In this document: piece after piece, positions 11,801-25,750 of the stretch
Layout of the letters: the number at the start of each line of letters is the position of its first letter
How positions within the stretch are numbered: position 1 is the first letter of the stretch
NCBI GenBank assembly: GCA_900660155.1
Contig: CABFPE010000561.1
Location: 129,597-185,780, forward strand
Direction of reading: 5' to 3'
DNA length: 56,184 bases
From: Hofstenia miamia
Lineage: Eukaryota > Xenacoelomorpha > Acoela > Hofsteniidae
The notes under the pieces: generated by a model
The model's database searches: none
Told to the model about the DNA's origin: nothing
The model's input: only the letters and a program-made list of their open reading frames with translations
Program-made: the position numbers and the translations under genes

Positions 11801-14800
11801 GAAAAAAGCAGTGAAAGAAAAGTTTCAGAAGAAATAAATAAGCTGTTTTTCTATTTAAATTTTCATTGCATGAGGCATTACAAATGCATTTAATATTTGC
11901 AAAGTGGTCAAATGTGACCACTCGGGCTTTCTAGTTAACAATCATAGCATCCTCCAAATATATAATTCCGCATTAATGGTTATACCATTATTATTAGTTC
12001 CTGTACAAATTGTTGTTTCAAATGTGGATATCTGCTGAGAAAATATGTTAATTTTTAATCCCTGACTCGTGTTTTATTACCTGCTATAACAATTGTAAAC
12101 ACTACCAAGTGCATCTATGTATAATGTTCGAATGATTTGCTAATGCGTGTTATGGTGTCTCTAATCGGTTTGTCAATACTACTGCTGTTTGCTTTTCTTT
12201 TTCATAATTCTTACACTTAATATTTTGACTTGACAGTTTTTAAGCTTTTTAAAAGTTTCACGTAAGTGTCCAGCGCTGGATTTCGCAATCTGTTCATTGC
12301 ATGGCTTTGCGTAAGTTAAATTCTGCGTATAATAGTGACGTTGCCTGTAGGCGTGTTGATCACGCCTGATTTTCTGTGCATTGAGATTCCTTATAAGAAC
12401 TTAGGCTTTTTGTTTTAATTTACTAATAAATTTCTGTTGCTGTTAACATCAAGATATGTTGCGTAGATTGGAGGCCCCTGCGAGCCCAGTATTTCTGGCA
12501 CGAGCCGAGCCGAGTCTTAGGCTAAAGCTCCCGAGCCAAGCCTTAATTTATATATATATATATATATATATTGAATAGTTGGTTGTATTGTAAAAGTAAA
12601 AATAGTATCAGTAAAAACTATTGAATAAAAGTACAAAGAAATTATAACGAATAAATATACGGAAAAACGTTAGTTTTGGAAACTTAATAAATTAGCGTGA
12701 TGTCATTCGATTTTGATTAAATATACCTTACAATATACCATTAAAATGCGTATACCATACAATAATGCGTATACATCATACAATATACCAAATATATCTC
12801 CCAACCGGACACCCGCCGANATATATATATATCGACTTGTGGTTGTATTGTAAAAGTAAAAATAGTGTCAGTAAAAACTATTGAATAAAAGTAAAAAAAA
12901 ATTTTAATGAATAGATATACGGAAAAACGTAAATTTTGGAAACTTAATAAATTAGCGTGATGTCATTCGATTTTCATTAAATATACCTTGCATTATACCA
13001 TTAAAATGCGTATACCATACAATAATGAGTATACATCATACAATATACCAAATATATCTCCCAACCGGACACCCGCCGACGTAGGAGCCCCTGCATGCAG
13101 TGAAATGCTATTTATTTTATTTATATTAATAGGATTCCTATATAGGATTATAAATATGGACAACTCTGTACACAGGGCTAGATGAGATATAGCTAGATGC
13201 TAGATCTAAATGTCACTTGTTTGTGATCGAAATGAATGCTGCTACAGTAAGCCAACAGTTAATATATTTTATACGTGTTTTCTTGGAAATTCAAGGTTCG
13301 GCTGAATGTTTTTAAAAGTGCGAGCCGAGCCCGAGNNNNNNNNNNNNNNNNNNNNNNNNNNNNNNNNNNNNNNNNNNNNNNNNNNNNNNNNNNNNNNNNN
13401 NNNNNNNNNNNNNNNNNNNNNNNNNNNNNNNNNNNNNNNNNNNNNNNNNNNNNNNAAGGCTCGGGCTCGGGTGAATGTTTTTAAAATTGCGATGAGCCCG
13501 AGCTTGAACAAAACGCGCGAGCCCCCGCGCTCTCAGGGGCCTAGTAGATTGTGTCATATAACAATATCCACCCCACAAGCGCAGTTTTAGAAATTTTACA
13601 AAAGGTGGCACCTTCCAATTTTGCATTAAAAAATTTAAAATATAACCCCGAAATCTCTGATTTGAGTTTATGCATCGCTCACCTATTTTTGAATGAAACT
13701 CTTATGAACACACACATGCGAAATGTAATGAAAAGACTCTTTTGCAATAATTTAAATATCCTCAAAAAGCGGAGCCTCCCCCTAAAATCGTTAATTAACC
13801 ATTTTTCTTGTTAGAATTATTCAACCCATTTTCAGCATATCTCTATTTGATGGATTTCATTAAGACGTCTGTCGACATTTTGTTGACATCATGCATATTT
13901 TTATGTATCAAGAGTGATGTATCTTGTCAATAAGTGTTATTCTATATGAGAATGAATATAATTATTTAATTCATAAGTATATAAGAAAAACGTTGTAACA
14001 GTCATAAGAGCAAAATTTATGGGACTTCTATTTCTCATACCTGCAATCGTTTGTAGTGTTCTTGATATATTTGAGACAAATTGTTGAAATTTTCCATTTG
14101 CAGACAAACAGTTTGTGTAATAATGCACATATTATTATGAAGAAAACGGGTATAAACAACAAAACTAATTTTTCAGAATTTTTTCTTGCTTCTCGAGAAT
14201 CATATTAAAGATAGTATTCAACAACTAAAAATTCAGAAAAATATTTGAAATGCTGCCTTTGCCACTAAATTTATTGATACAAAGAATCCTAACGTCATTA
14301 AGTGTTCATCACTCACATAGAATCTTTCGACGTTGTTATGTCTGTATCGAAATGACTGGTTTAATTTTTGGCATTGTTCTCAGCATCAAGCAGAGGCTGT
14401 TCTCTATAGTTTTGCGTTTTGAATACCACTGATGTTGCTTTGTCTTACATTATCTTTATCTGTATATTACATCTGCAAATATAAAATATGATTTCCATTA
14501 GATGCCCATCTGAATATTACATCTGCAAATATAAAATATGATTTCCATTAGATGCCCTGTATGTTGTCATTTTAACGATTCTTTATGAGTAACGGTGAAA
14601 ATAGTTTATGTATTATAATATACAATCCTATTATTTACAAGAATATATTCGTAAATAAATGTTTTTGAAATGTTCTGTTGATTTATTTAGGTATAGTTAT
14701 GATGTCAACAAAATGTTTACAGAAGTATGAGAACGTGTACTGTTTCAGACGTCCTGATAATGGTTAAGAAACAGCAAATTTATCGTTGTATTTTGAGGTG

Positions 14801-17800
14801 AAAGATGTCGCAATAATTAGTTTTTGCGATACCCATGGTTTAATTTCCTATTTGTTTTACCACTCTGTTATTGGTGTCGTTTTGCAATGACTTGAAAAAT
14901 TACAATCGACCGAATTGATTTGTGCGTTTAAGAAAGAATTTATCATATCTTACGACACACCTATTGATTTTGCATACTCATGTTTAGATGACAGTTTTCT
15001 TTTAGATGTTGATGCTCAATGTTTATAAAATAGCCTTAATTTTAATTAATGGTTTGCAGTATATGAATTTCATAAGGCTTTCCCTGCATCTAGTCTTAGA
15101 ATCTATCCGCTGCGTTTACTCGTTAACCTGATTTCAAATTGAATTAAGACTCAAAAGTTTTCATTTTTCTAAGTACGGTTTTGTAAGATTTCAATGATGA
15201 CCAGCTTAATTTATTCAAATATTTCTATGCATTGTTTTTTTTAGGAATTTCTAATTTTTTTGAATTCCTAATTTTGTGGTTTGGTTTTATCTGATATCCA
15301 ACCGCATCACTTCTAACGCTACAATAGCAAATTTCGTTATTTTTGTTAACTAAGCAGCCCATTTTCATGAACTCATTTTGAATATGTCTTGTGAAATTCT
15401 TTTCCTCAGAGTTGCACAGGCGTGCGAAGGGCAGGGCCGTTCCCCGTTTTAAAAAATTCTGCTCTCCCTTGAATAAAATGTGTCTGAAAAAGCCTAGCTC
15501 ATATGGAGAATTTCATGAATCGTTTGATACTAATTTTAAGAAAAAAATTGAACCGCTCCTCCTTTCAATAGTGTAGGACTGCGCCTGCAAATGTACCACA
15601 TTTTTTAGTTTCTAATTGAAAGTAGATTTTGGATTTAACTAAACAGTCCTTCAATCACAGCTGGCGAAATCGCTATTTGTGGTTTCTATTTGATTTGATA
15701 ATTTTGAAATTTTAATTTTGGATAATTGAATATATTAACATTCTAATGTGAGTTTGAATATTCGAATTTTGATATTACGCTTACTACGTAGCTACCATAC
15801 TTAATACGATACCTGTTGAAGTGAGTCATTGTTTTGACAACTGTTGAAATTACGTAATTAATAAATGTGTTTGTAATATTTCTACAAAATTGTGTCCCAT
15901 TTCTTGTCGTATTTTATCCACTGCGTTTGCCTAAGAATATATTGATGTATAATGCGATACTTTGTTTTGACTGGAGTTTTCTAACCCTCGTGTCGAATTT
16001 TTTGACTCACTTTTTCTGTTAATGACGTAAAAATCAAAATACCGTTATGCACTAATCCTCCTATAGCGCTCGATATTATTGAAGAAGGATTAAAATATTG
16101 TGAGATTTCAATGTGTTCTAAATGTTTAAAACGAAATTTATTCATCAATATTATTAATCAAATCTTTAAATATGTTAAAGCAATTCTCGAATTATGACGT
16201 CTCGAAATTTGATCTCGAGTCTAGAAAAGTATCTTTCTACGACAGCGCAGTTTTAGTCAAGTTTTGTAATTTTACGCGCACGTAAATTTTATCCAATTGA
16301 CCGTTTAGAATAGATTGCGATATTTTACCGTTTGGCCAAAATTTGTTGCTTTTTCCCGACTAATTTTCTTTTATGAAAGTGGTTTTGTAGAGAAATCGTT
16401 TATTTAGTTGAATAATCTTCAGCAAGAGACTGTGGGAGAACAACAGGAATTGGAGAAACGTTATAAACTCGCGCAGAAGCTCCCCAACGATCGATTCTCG
16501 CACAATTCTATCATGACGAATCAGGGACTTTTGGTAATGGAGGGCTACCTCTACAAGCGTGGTAGTGGACCAATTCGCCCTGTATGGAATCGTAGATATT
16601 TCTACATCCTCAATAATCAGCTCATTTATTTTCGACGTAATAAGGTTAGTATGTATTTTGTATTGCTCAATTTTACATCGTTTCAAATCTGAGATTGTGA
16701 AAAGTGTTATTGTTGTTTCTTGGAAATCAATTGTGCTCATCTGTTGAGGAAACAGAAATTTTTAATTTTCTTGAAATTCAGCTTTCTGAAAAATTTTGTT
16801 TGGAAGTTCTTTAGGTGCTAATTTAATTATCGAATGTTTAGAAAGACTACTGTGTTTGCATTGAGTCTCTCAATGTCTGCATTTGCCGAAGCGTTCCTGA
16901 TCAAGACCGACGGTTTTGTTTCGAGATTCTCTCACCAGCAAAGTATAATTTTTAATTTTTAACGCTAGATGGCATACATTTTGTTTAAGAATTTCACACA
17001 TTATGAAGTTGTAGAACAAAATGTTTATATCGCCAATTTTTTAAAACGTTTAAGTTACCAATTTTTGTCATTTTCGCAAAGCTTCTGCGCTGCTTTCACC
17101 AAAGTTGGTATAACAGACAAACATGTAGCTGTAACTAATGGAATTTTTCTTTGATAAAATGCAATTAAGTTCTACCATATACACTGATGGTATCACGTAG
17201 AAGTGCTATAATGCCAGGTCGTTATTAAAAGTTACGATTTTGGAATTTAATATTGAAATGTGTTGAATGTAAATTAATTTTGAATGGCATAAGCTGTTAA
17301 TAACATAAATAGTTTTGAGTTTCTTGTTAAAATATGCATGTGGTGGTAGTTTTCCAAATGATGACAAGACATTATACTATTAAACATGATTTAGTACTTT
17401 TTCTCTTAATATTTTTTAATGGGAATTAATTTGTCATTTTCAGCTTAACCTGATGCTATCATATAGCATCGACATTTTCAATAGATTTTAATTTACTCAA
17501 ATTTAATTTCGATTTTTCGATCGCCTTTGTTTAGATTGAATTTGGTAAGTTTGAATTTGGGAATGAATATTAAAAGTTCTCGTGGGTTTCTAAATATGAG
17601 AACTTTCGTGCTCTTTTTGTACCCCCTTTTGGACGTGTATGCTGCAATATGCAACATAAATATAGTTTGTTTCGGCTGGTGCTCATTTTTGTAAATCAAC
17701 CCAATCGTTAGGGACCAATTGTTTTTGCTACAAACTAAATACCATTTTTCATTATATATTTCTTTTATGTGCGTTGCTAGTGGCTGTAAATTCTCTCCGT

Positions 17801-20800
17801 GTAGTAATGATTTCCCACATGAAATAATGTTTAAAATGTGGTTTTGTCAAGGATCACTAGAATTTTAGTAGTTTTTTGTTATGGTACGAATTTTATGAAT
17901 CCAATTATCTTAATACATTTTCAGTCACTAAAAAATTTATCTCCCACATTTAAAGATTCAAATTTTATTTTGGGTTTTTTAAAACGCTAGTTCAATTTGT
18001 CATTTTCTCGATATTCAATTTAAGGGGGCTTCATTTGAATAGAGATCATCTGATATCATTTCATAAGAAACTCCGTTTTTTGATCATGCAACATTTCTAC
18101 TATTTATGTAGTGTTTGTATTGTAATATATAAACTTACTGAATAAAATTTGGCTTTTTCATTGGGAGTATTTTTCCTTAGGAAATATTGATATTTGTATA
18201 TGCATAAAAACCCTTCAGTTATACATATCATTCAATTCCTTAGTTTTACTTTGTGGATGTAATCAATGTGATATTCTTTTATTTTTTGCAAAATTTCCTA
18301 TGATTGCATTACGTTTGGACATTGATAAAAACTTTTAAAACCGATGTATAACATGCTAATTTACCAGCATCCGTTTGAAATGACATCATTTGCTTAGCTT
18401 TTAGCCAAAGCACATTTTGGAATGTAGTGTAGGTACCAAAACATGGCATGCTTCCTTCATTTTTTGATATCATACTCTGAAATTTGCATGTCATACGCCC
18501 CGGAAAATTCTGACTGTAATACGAAACTTGTTTAGCTGTCATCAGCATTGAATTTTGTTTGTTTTCAAACTCAATTTCATTAACTGATTCAGTTTTATAT
18601 TATCTTTCTCAAATTATTTGCATGCTTTAAGTATCCAATCAATTTATACGGTTTATAGAGCGAAATTTCTTGTCAATTGTTCGCTATAATGACGTTTTGG
18701 AAATTTATTTGCCTATTTTGTTTTGATAGAATATTTACTATTTGTTAAATAGGCGCGGGAGTGTACACTGTAGTTTGTATTTTGATCTTGGGTTCAATAT
18801 TTAACAAGGCATTGATTTAAGGCAGTGAAGAAATATCCGCCTTTTGCATTTCAATGTTAGCAATGAGTATATAAGAATGGAAAATATATATTTAGTTCTC
18901 TTCAGTAGAAAGCAATATGTTTTATTTCTTATTGCAGTAGCTATCATTCGTATTTGTGATGTGCGGGTACGAGTACTACCCACGGGTATCCGATTTTACC
19001 CATCCATACCCGCGGGTGCGCATATTATGAGATTTTTTCAAAAGTATATTTTATCAATAAAATGAAAAAGTAACAAATAATTAATGTGAATTGAAATTTT
19101 CTATATTGATTAATAGCAGCAAAGAAAATTTTATTCTCGGTTACGGGTAGGAAGTTTCAGGTAAGGGTGGTTACTGGTAATAAGATATTTCTTGTCGGGT
19201 GGGTGCGGCATTAAATAGCTATACCCGCACGTCCTAATGCTAATACAAATGTAGTTTTATTTAGAAAACCTCATACATTATATCTCGTTCGGCACAATAT
19301 AAGATTAGATTTTGTGTAAATTTAACAACACCTTCAATCGACCTCCCAGTTGAAAATGTTCTAATTTTTTGATTAATTGCAATTTTCTCCTTTTTCAATT
19401 TGAAAACAATGTTTATACATGCAACAATATAATTCATTATAATTTTTGCAATGCCACTTAGTATAAATGTCTTTCGGAAAAAATTTGTTTACTAATATAT
19501 TAATTTTATTTTGTTTAATTTTAGTTTTAATTACTCTGTACTTGAACTTAGGTGTTGTTTTTATTTAGGCTATCGCAATATAGAATGTTGGGTTCGCGTA
19601 GCAGCTCCACCTATCGGTTTGATATTGTGTTTCTTCTGATTTAAGTCTCATCGCATGTTATCATATAAAAATAACTCTAAGAACAACTAATGCACAGATT
19701 TTCAAATTTGTGCTACATAATTATGTAGATTCGACGCATTGTATAATGCAAGTTTTGGCTTAACGTTCGTTTCCGGTAAAAACTTTGTTTCCCGGCTAGT
19801 CAAGAAAGAAATGTTGACGAATTTTACGGGTGTTTCCAATAAGGGAGTTGTCAATTCGCACGTTGACAAGTCATACATAAAATATCGGTTTAGTTGCTCT
19901 CTTATCATTTTTCTGTCTACGTGATATATTATTAATACAACAGCATTTAAAGTTATGATTGCTAATCAAATTAAAATTCCTATAACATTTTAATAATATT
20001 TTCTCACAAATTGCATTGAAAGATGACGTTTACACAACGAAAAACAAGCGTTTATTGCTCTCTTTCACCCAAATCCAAATTCTATTTCATTGGCAGTGGA
20101 TTCGTATATCAGCTTATATTGTTATGCGGGCATTTTCTATGAATAAAATGATTTTTAAGAATGGTTTCATAAGAATTGTCATTTGAACCTGCGAATCAAA
20201 ATATTTTAGTTAAATTTATGTGATATGCAGTGGGTTACACTTTCCACTATTGTAGGCTTCTAATATTCATTAGTCATTTGAAGGGAAAAAATTTTCGTGA
20301 TATCTTATATTTGCTGCCGTTCTTGTATAGTACTGTCTGGTTTGCAGTCTTGTCCATGCGTTAACGTGTCCTTGTACGTGAATTGTGTTAAGAATATTTA
20401 ATTTTATTGATTGAGATAGTTCAGCTTTCTCATAACGAATTAACTAATGTGTTGCGCTAGAATTGAATATGCTTAGCCTAAAAATACATTACCGCCAATT
20501 TAACGGAAAAACCTAACTTTTATTTTGAAGGGTTGCTTACTTGATCTTGCGCTTTGGCATTCGCGATGTGCACCACTAATGTTTACAATTTTTGTTTTAT
20601 TTTTCTGAAATTAACGTTTAATCATTTATGTGTAGTAATATGGTTTCTGCTCAGGTTGCTTTTAGCATGTTTCCATTATTCTGTTTGCAAGCATGCTTAA
20701 TTGCTTGCTATGATTCACATTTTTAAGGATCCCACACAAATCACATTTTTTGCCGTCTTGCTCGTTATGAACATTCTAAAATAGGCAGCTATTTCGTCGC

Positions 20801-23800
20801 TCTCTCAACTATCAATTCTACTTATGTAGCTTAATTGTGGATGGTGATCATAAGTGGATTTCAACATCCTCAGGCATGAAGAATGTTTGGAAATAACTCT
20901 TCAAAAATTTGTTTATTGAAAGAACACCAATTCGAGATTACGCTGAAATTTAACATCAACCTCCAATGGATAATTTAATTTAAGTAAACGATTGAAGTAC
21001 TAACGAGAGTGAGATAACAGAGAAAGTTAACTAATTATAGCTAATTATAGCTGCCATTCATTTCATTATTCGATTTTCGAATTCTCTTTCTTTGAAATAG
21101 AATTTCATTTAAGAATAAAGCTTTTTTGCAAACTGCGCTGCGCACCACACAACTTCTTGCAAATATATTGGTATTTAGATATGTTTTTGACGTCTACTTT
21201 TTTCAAAACGTCTTTTGTCAAATTTGTGGCAACTTTACAAGGTGAGATATTATTAATGCGATTATTGGGTGCGTTTCTAGCTTAGCGTTTTTTCTTGATG
21301 TCTTCAATTATCAGCCACCATTATGCCATCTTGCAACTATAATGTCAACTTGGACACTTGTTTTTTATGGCTGAAGTTATTTATGACAAATCAGGCATAA
21401 GTCGACGTCATCGGAGATAGAACAGATTTTAGTAGCATGAAAGAAAAGTTATTAGTGTCTTCTTCAAGAATTTTTATACAGTAAAATTTGAAATGAATTA
21501 TAAACAGAGTGCATTGCACTACAGCCAAACAAAGTTTTTCTTTAGATACTCTTCCGAGCATGGTGCACGTTCATGGTGTGGGTTCCTTGACTACGTATAT
21601 TATATCACAACCCATTGCATTATATTCATTCACAATAACTCATGCCATAAACAACGATGAAGGTTCTAAATCATTAAAATTGCAGATAGACAAATCTTAA
21701 CATTGAGAATATTTACGACACCGTTGTGTTTCATTAGATTGGAAATAACGTCTACTGATTTTTTTGCAAGTTTTCTAAATCTATTTCTGCAGTGCTTGGA
21801 ATCTACAGACGACTTTTCTATCTATTTTGACAAAGAACTCCAAGAGGGTTGACTTATTTACTTCGCAATTCAGTGTAACTCCGCCCTCTGTTTGTTTTGA
21901 AAATCCAGATTGATCTATAATGCACCAAGCGCTTGTTCATCCAACGAATGTTTGAGGAATGTTTTTTTATCATGACCAATGTGAGTTTCAGGAGAATCAG
22001 ATAAAAGTTTTAAAATGGGCCATAAAATAAGTTTATTAACAATAAATCAACTGCATTTAGATTTTAAACGGTTTCATATCCAATTCAGCACCCATAAAGA
22101 AATCCGCTATAATTCACTTAAGTTCTTTCGTTATTATAAAGGTTCTTACTGTAGAAATATTTCTTCGAAAAATTTCATCAATTATATATCACTTGGCAGT
22201 AGACTTGATAAATGTATTAAGTGAAATAGTGTCGAGTGAATTTATATGTAGTTTCCTTCCTTCAACAACAAAATGAATTTTTCTGAACTCGTTTATTTTC
22301 GAATACAACATGTTGAACATAAACACCGCAATTTTGCATTCAGGAGTATACTTTTTAAATTTCAAATGTCAATATCAACGATTCCTAGTAAATTTACTTT
22401 TTCTCAGGATTTTCCAGCAAACTTTTATGCTAAAAATAGGTTTTAGGATTACTCCAAGATGTACGGCAATGAGTTGTTAATATGTATTTAAGTATAATTC
22501 ATCACAACAAACTTCGCAAATAGTTTCATTTGCTGATGATGGGTTCCGGCCCTGTGGTATTAACCCTTTTCAGTCCTATGGAATTTTGATTATTACTCAA
22601 AAAGCTATAGGGTTTTGTTATTTTCATCATTTCCAGCTGCTAAAACCAAGATAAATCTATTTCAAAAAGTATCCAAAGTTTGAGTTTTGATTATGTCATC
22701 AAAAATAATAATGACATCATATTTCATAACATTCCAAATGGATAGAGATGATATGACGAATATTTGTACAAAATTTTCTACAAATATCATTCAATTCAGG
22801 ATTAGAGAGGGACCCCAATAAGTTTAGGTCTAATAGTGTTAAGGATTTTTTCATGAATTTATCAAGCCTATGCTTTTCATACTATCTTTACATTTCCAAT
22901 GCCATTGCTTGCTTATTATTTTGCCACTGTCACAAAAACAGATTCTATTCACTTTAACAGATGAGCATTAGTTGTGATTAGAGTTATTGTTGAATGCGTT
23001 TCTTTGTAGTGTCCTGCATGATGCTTGTTGTCACATAATCCTAGTTGCTTTGCTTCCGGCTAAATTTTAAATCGCCATCTTTTGGAATGTAGTTGAAGTA
23101 TGTTATTTTAACTCATTTCCTCCGAGTGCCATTTTAATCTTTTTGTTTTCTTTTGATTTCATTTTTTCAATGTTTTCAGTAAAATTGTGCAACTATCAAA
23201 ATCGCTGAACTGTATTTTTATTCGAAAACCGTAACTATAAAAATTTAAATCTTTGCAGCCTCTATGCATTGAAATGCTACTCATTGTGTGTATTAAGTCT
23301 TTTTTGCCATCGCCGATATGACCCTCAAATTCCTTATAGCAATTATTGAAATAATTGTGTTAATGACATTGTGACTGAAAATTGTAATAAAAGTGCTTTG
23401 ACTTTTTACATACTGAGCATTTTGAGGCCTTTAATTTATTTTTATATTAATATTGTAGGTTCTTAGCCTTTTCAAATTAGCTTTCTTTGACATGCGCAAT
23501 AATAATAATAATAAAGATTTATTATCCATATATGGATACTAAACAGTAGTATATAAACAAAATTTACATTAATAATGAACATAAGGCACTCGGCAGAAAC
23601 GACATAAACATATTGCATATTTCTTACTTGAAATAGTGTCGAGTGAATTTATATGTAGTTTCCTTCCTTCAACAACAAAATGAATTTTTCTGAACTCGTT
23701 TATTTTCGAATACAACATGTTGAACATAAACACCGCAATTTTGCATTCACGAGTATACTTTTTAAATTTCAAATGTCAATATCAACGATTCCTAGTAAAT

Positions 23801-25715
23801 TTACTTTTTCTCAGGATTTTCCAGCAAACTTTTATGCTAAAAATAGGTTTTAGGATTACTCCAAGATGTACGGCAATGAGTTGTTAATATGTATTTAAGT
23901 ATAATTCATCACAACAAACTTCGCAAATAGTTTCATTTGCTGATGATGGGTTCCGGCCCTGTGGTATTAACCCTTTTCAGTCCTATGGAATTTTGATTAT
24001 TACTCAAAAAGCTATAGGGTTTTGTTATTTTCATCATTTCCAGCTGCTAAAACCAAGATAAATCTATTTCAAAAAGTATCCAAAGTTTGAGTTTTGATTA
24101 TGTCATCAAAAATAATAATGACATCATATTTCATAACATTCCAAATGGATAGAGATGATATGACGAATATTTGTACAAAATTTTCTACAAATATCATAAT
24201 TCAATTCAGGATTAAAGAGGGACCCCAATAAGTTTAGGTCTAATAGTGTTAAGTTATTTTAAACTATTAATAGTTACTATCGTTTTTCAGATACTTGTAT
24301 CTAAGAAATACCGTGTTAAAAGTGCAATGGAAATGCGATTTTAGATGTATTGTTTAAATTCAATAACTACATTCATCACCTACGTATGCAATATTATTAA
24401 TGCTGATCCAAAAACTAGGCTTCTTGTTGGCAGTAAACATTTAAAAACTATTGTCCATATTCCATACTAGTGTTTGAGCAATAACAGGCTTAAATTTTTG
24501 AACCAAGTCTGAGAATTTGTACTCACCGGCTAAAAAGCGTATGCACCTTTACAATTCTTCAGTTGGAGAGGCCGTGGATTTTTAAAATATTCATCTTCAT
24601 GACATTTTAATGAAAACATCATGTTCTAGCCCATTTTTTACGTGGTGCAAGAATGTTTCTCGACTCCCTAATTTATCGGTTTTTAATAGCCAATTTGCGA
24701 TAGAATTACTGTGCAACTGAGTTTGTATGAAATGATGCTTTCCGTAAGTTTGTTTTCAGCTATTTTAAAGTAAATTCTAAGTTAGTTTTTCATTTACTCA
24801 TTAAATGATTTATTTTGAAATTGGTATGAATCCTGCGGGTGCTTAGTACTAGTGACTTTAAATCCTAACCGATTGCTTTATACGTCTTATCGGTAGTTTA
24901 ATAGCATCCTTTCGAAAATACGTTCAATGACGAACCCAATAAGCATTAGTTTTGCCTTCAATTATTGCCAACCTCAGAAACAAGAAGTTTAGTATGTCTT
25001 CTTATAAATTTTTTTTCAATATTTACAAAAGTTTATTTCTAAAAAATGGAATTTCACTGCACTTTTATTTCCACGTGGTTGCTTGCATTACTCTCTGCCT
25101 GGTGGAATTATTATTTCCTTTTTGTAGAGAATGAATCTATTCTTCATATATCTTGAAATGATTTCATGATTGGAGTCCAGCAAATCCTGTTCTACTGTAA
25201 CGAACATTTTGTCACTAATACTAAATTTGTATATAGAATCCTTAAGTATCTTGCTGAACTGGCGATTGCGATATATTTACTGTCTGCATTTGAGTTTAAT
25301 ATTTTATCTGTAAATAAATTATTTGGTGCCATTTGGTGTTGTGACTTTTAGCTCAGAATTTAATATTTACATAATTGTTTGTTTAAAACGTAGTTTAAAA
25401 CCAGGTATACATCAGGCCTGTTTGCATTCGCCACTGTGATTCATCAACTAATCTTAGTTAATGTAAAGAAATGAGTTTTGATCAAGTTGGATTAATATTT
25501 AGTAATTACTTCTGGTTTTCTATCTTTGATAGGCCCTTTTTTCTGAATTTAAGAATTATTGTATCTTCCAATCGATATATTAATATTCAATTTATTTGGC
25601 GTTTTACTAAATTAGATGTACCATGTCGAATTTTATTAAGCTTCTTTGATGGGGCGAGTAGTTCAATCCTGATATGATATAATTTTCCTGCTATTGTAGA
25701 TTTTGTCTGTGTGTA

Positions 25716-25750
<35 letters not shown>

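Larger units (their letters stand above)
12470..13550. mobile_element. hAT-like non-autonomous element with internal duplication and N gap
   Basis: GC-richer blocks rich in GAGCC/GGCTC motifs lie at 12473-12545 and, in the opposite sense, at 13456-13545. The outer edges read GGCCCCTG and CAGGGGCC, so the blocks are inverted relative to each other and recall hAT ends. Between them are an AT-rich 250-bp tandem duplication and a 120-base N gap (13336-13455), flanked by GAGCCGAGCCCGAG on the left and AAGGCTCGGGCTCGGG on the right. No transposase is present. Confidence 0.45.
2392..16407 (+). other. 14.0-kb ACAP intron filled with transposon debris
   Basis: GT-AG intron between the last BAR exon and the first PH exon. 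It contains a Penelope-like end at about 3053-3084 next to a (TA)n tract, two mariner copies, hAT-like fragments, a GC-richer foldback with an N gap, and short tandem duplications; these are listed separately. Large parts (5.85-8.9, 9.4-11.0 and 13.6-16.4 kb) are AT-rich with no recognisable gene. Confidence 0.8.

Noticed and set aside
13269..13626. Long frames with many undetermined residues around 13.3-13.6 kb
   Set aside because: They exist only because the N gap contains no stop codons.
15391..15576. Frame with GC-richer start at 15.4 kb (RAKGRAVPRFKKFCSP)
   Set aside because: No domain recognised. The flanks CAGGCGTGCG and GCGCCTG hint at a small repeat, but not enough to call it.
19561..19645. 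Frame after an ATTTAG acceptor considered as the missing PH exon (GYRNIECWVRVAAPP...)
   Set aside because: No PH-like strand pattern, a stop follows and no suitable GT donor in phase.
24694..24749. AG/GT-bounded 18-codon open stretch near 24.7 kb
   Set aside because: Phase 0/0 cannot supply the required 3n+2 length and the residues do not match the PH domain.
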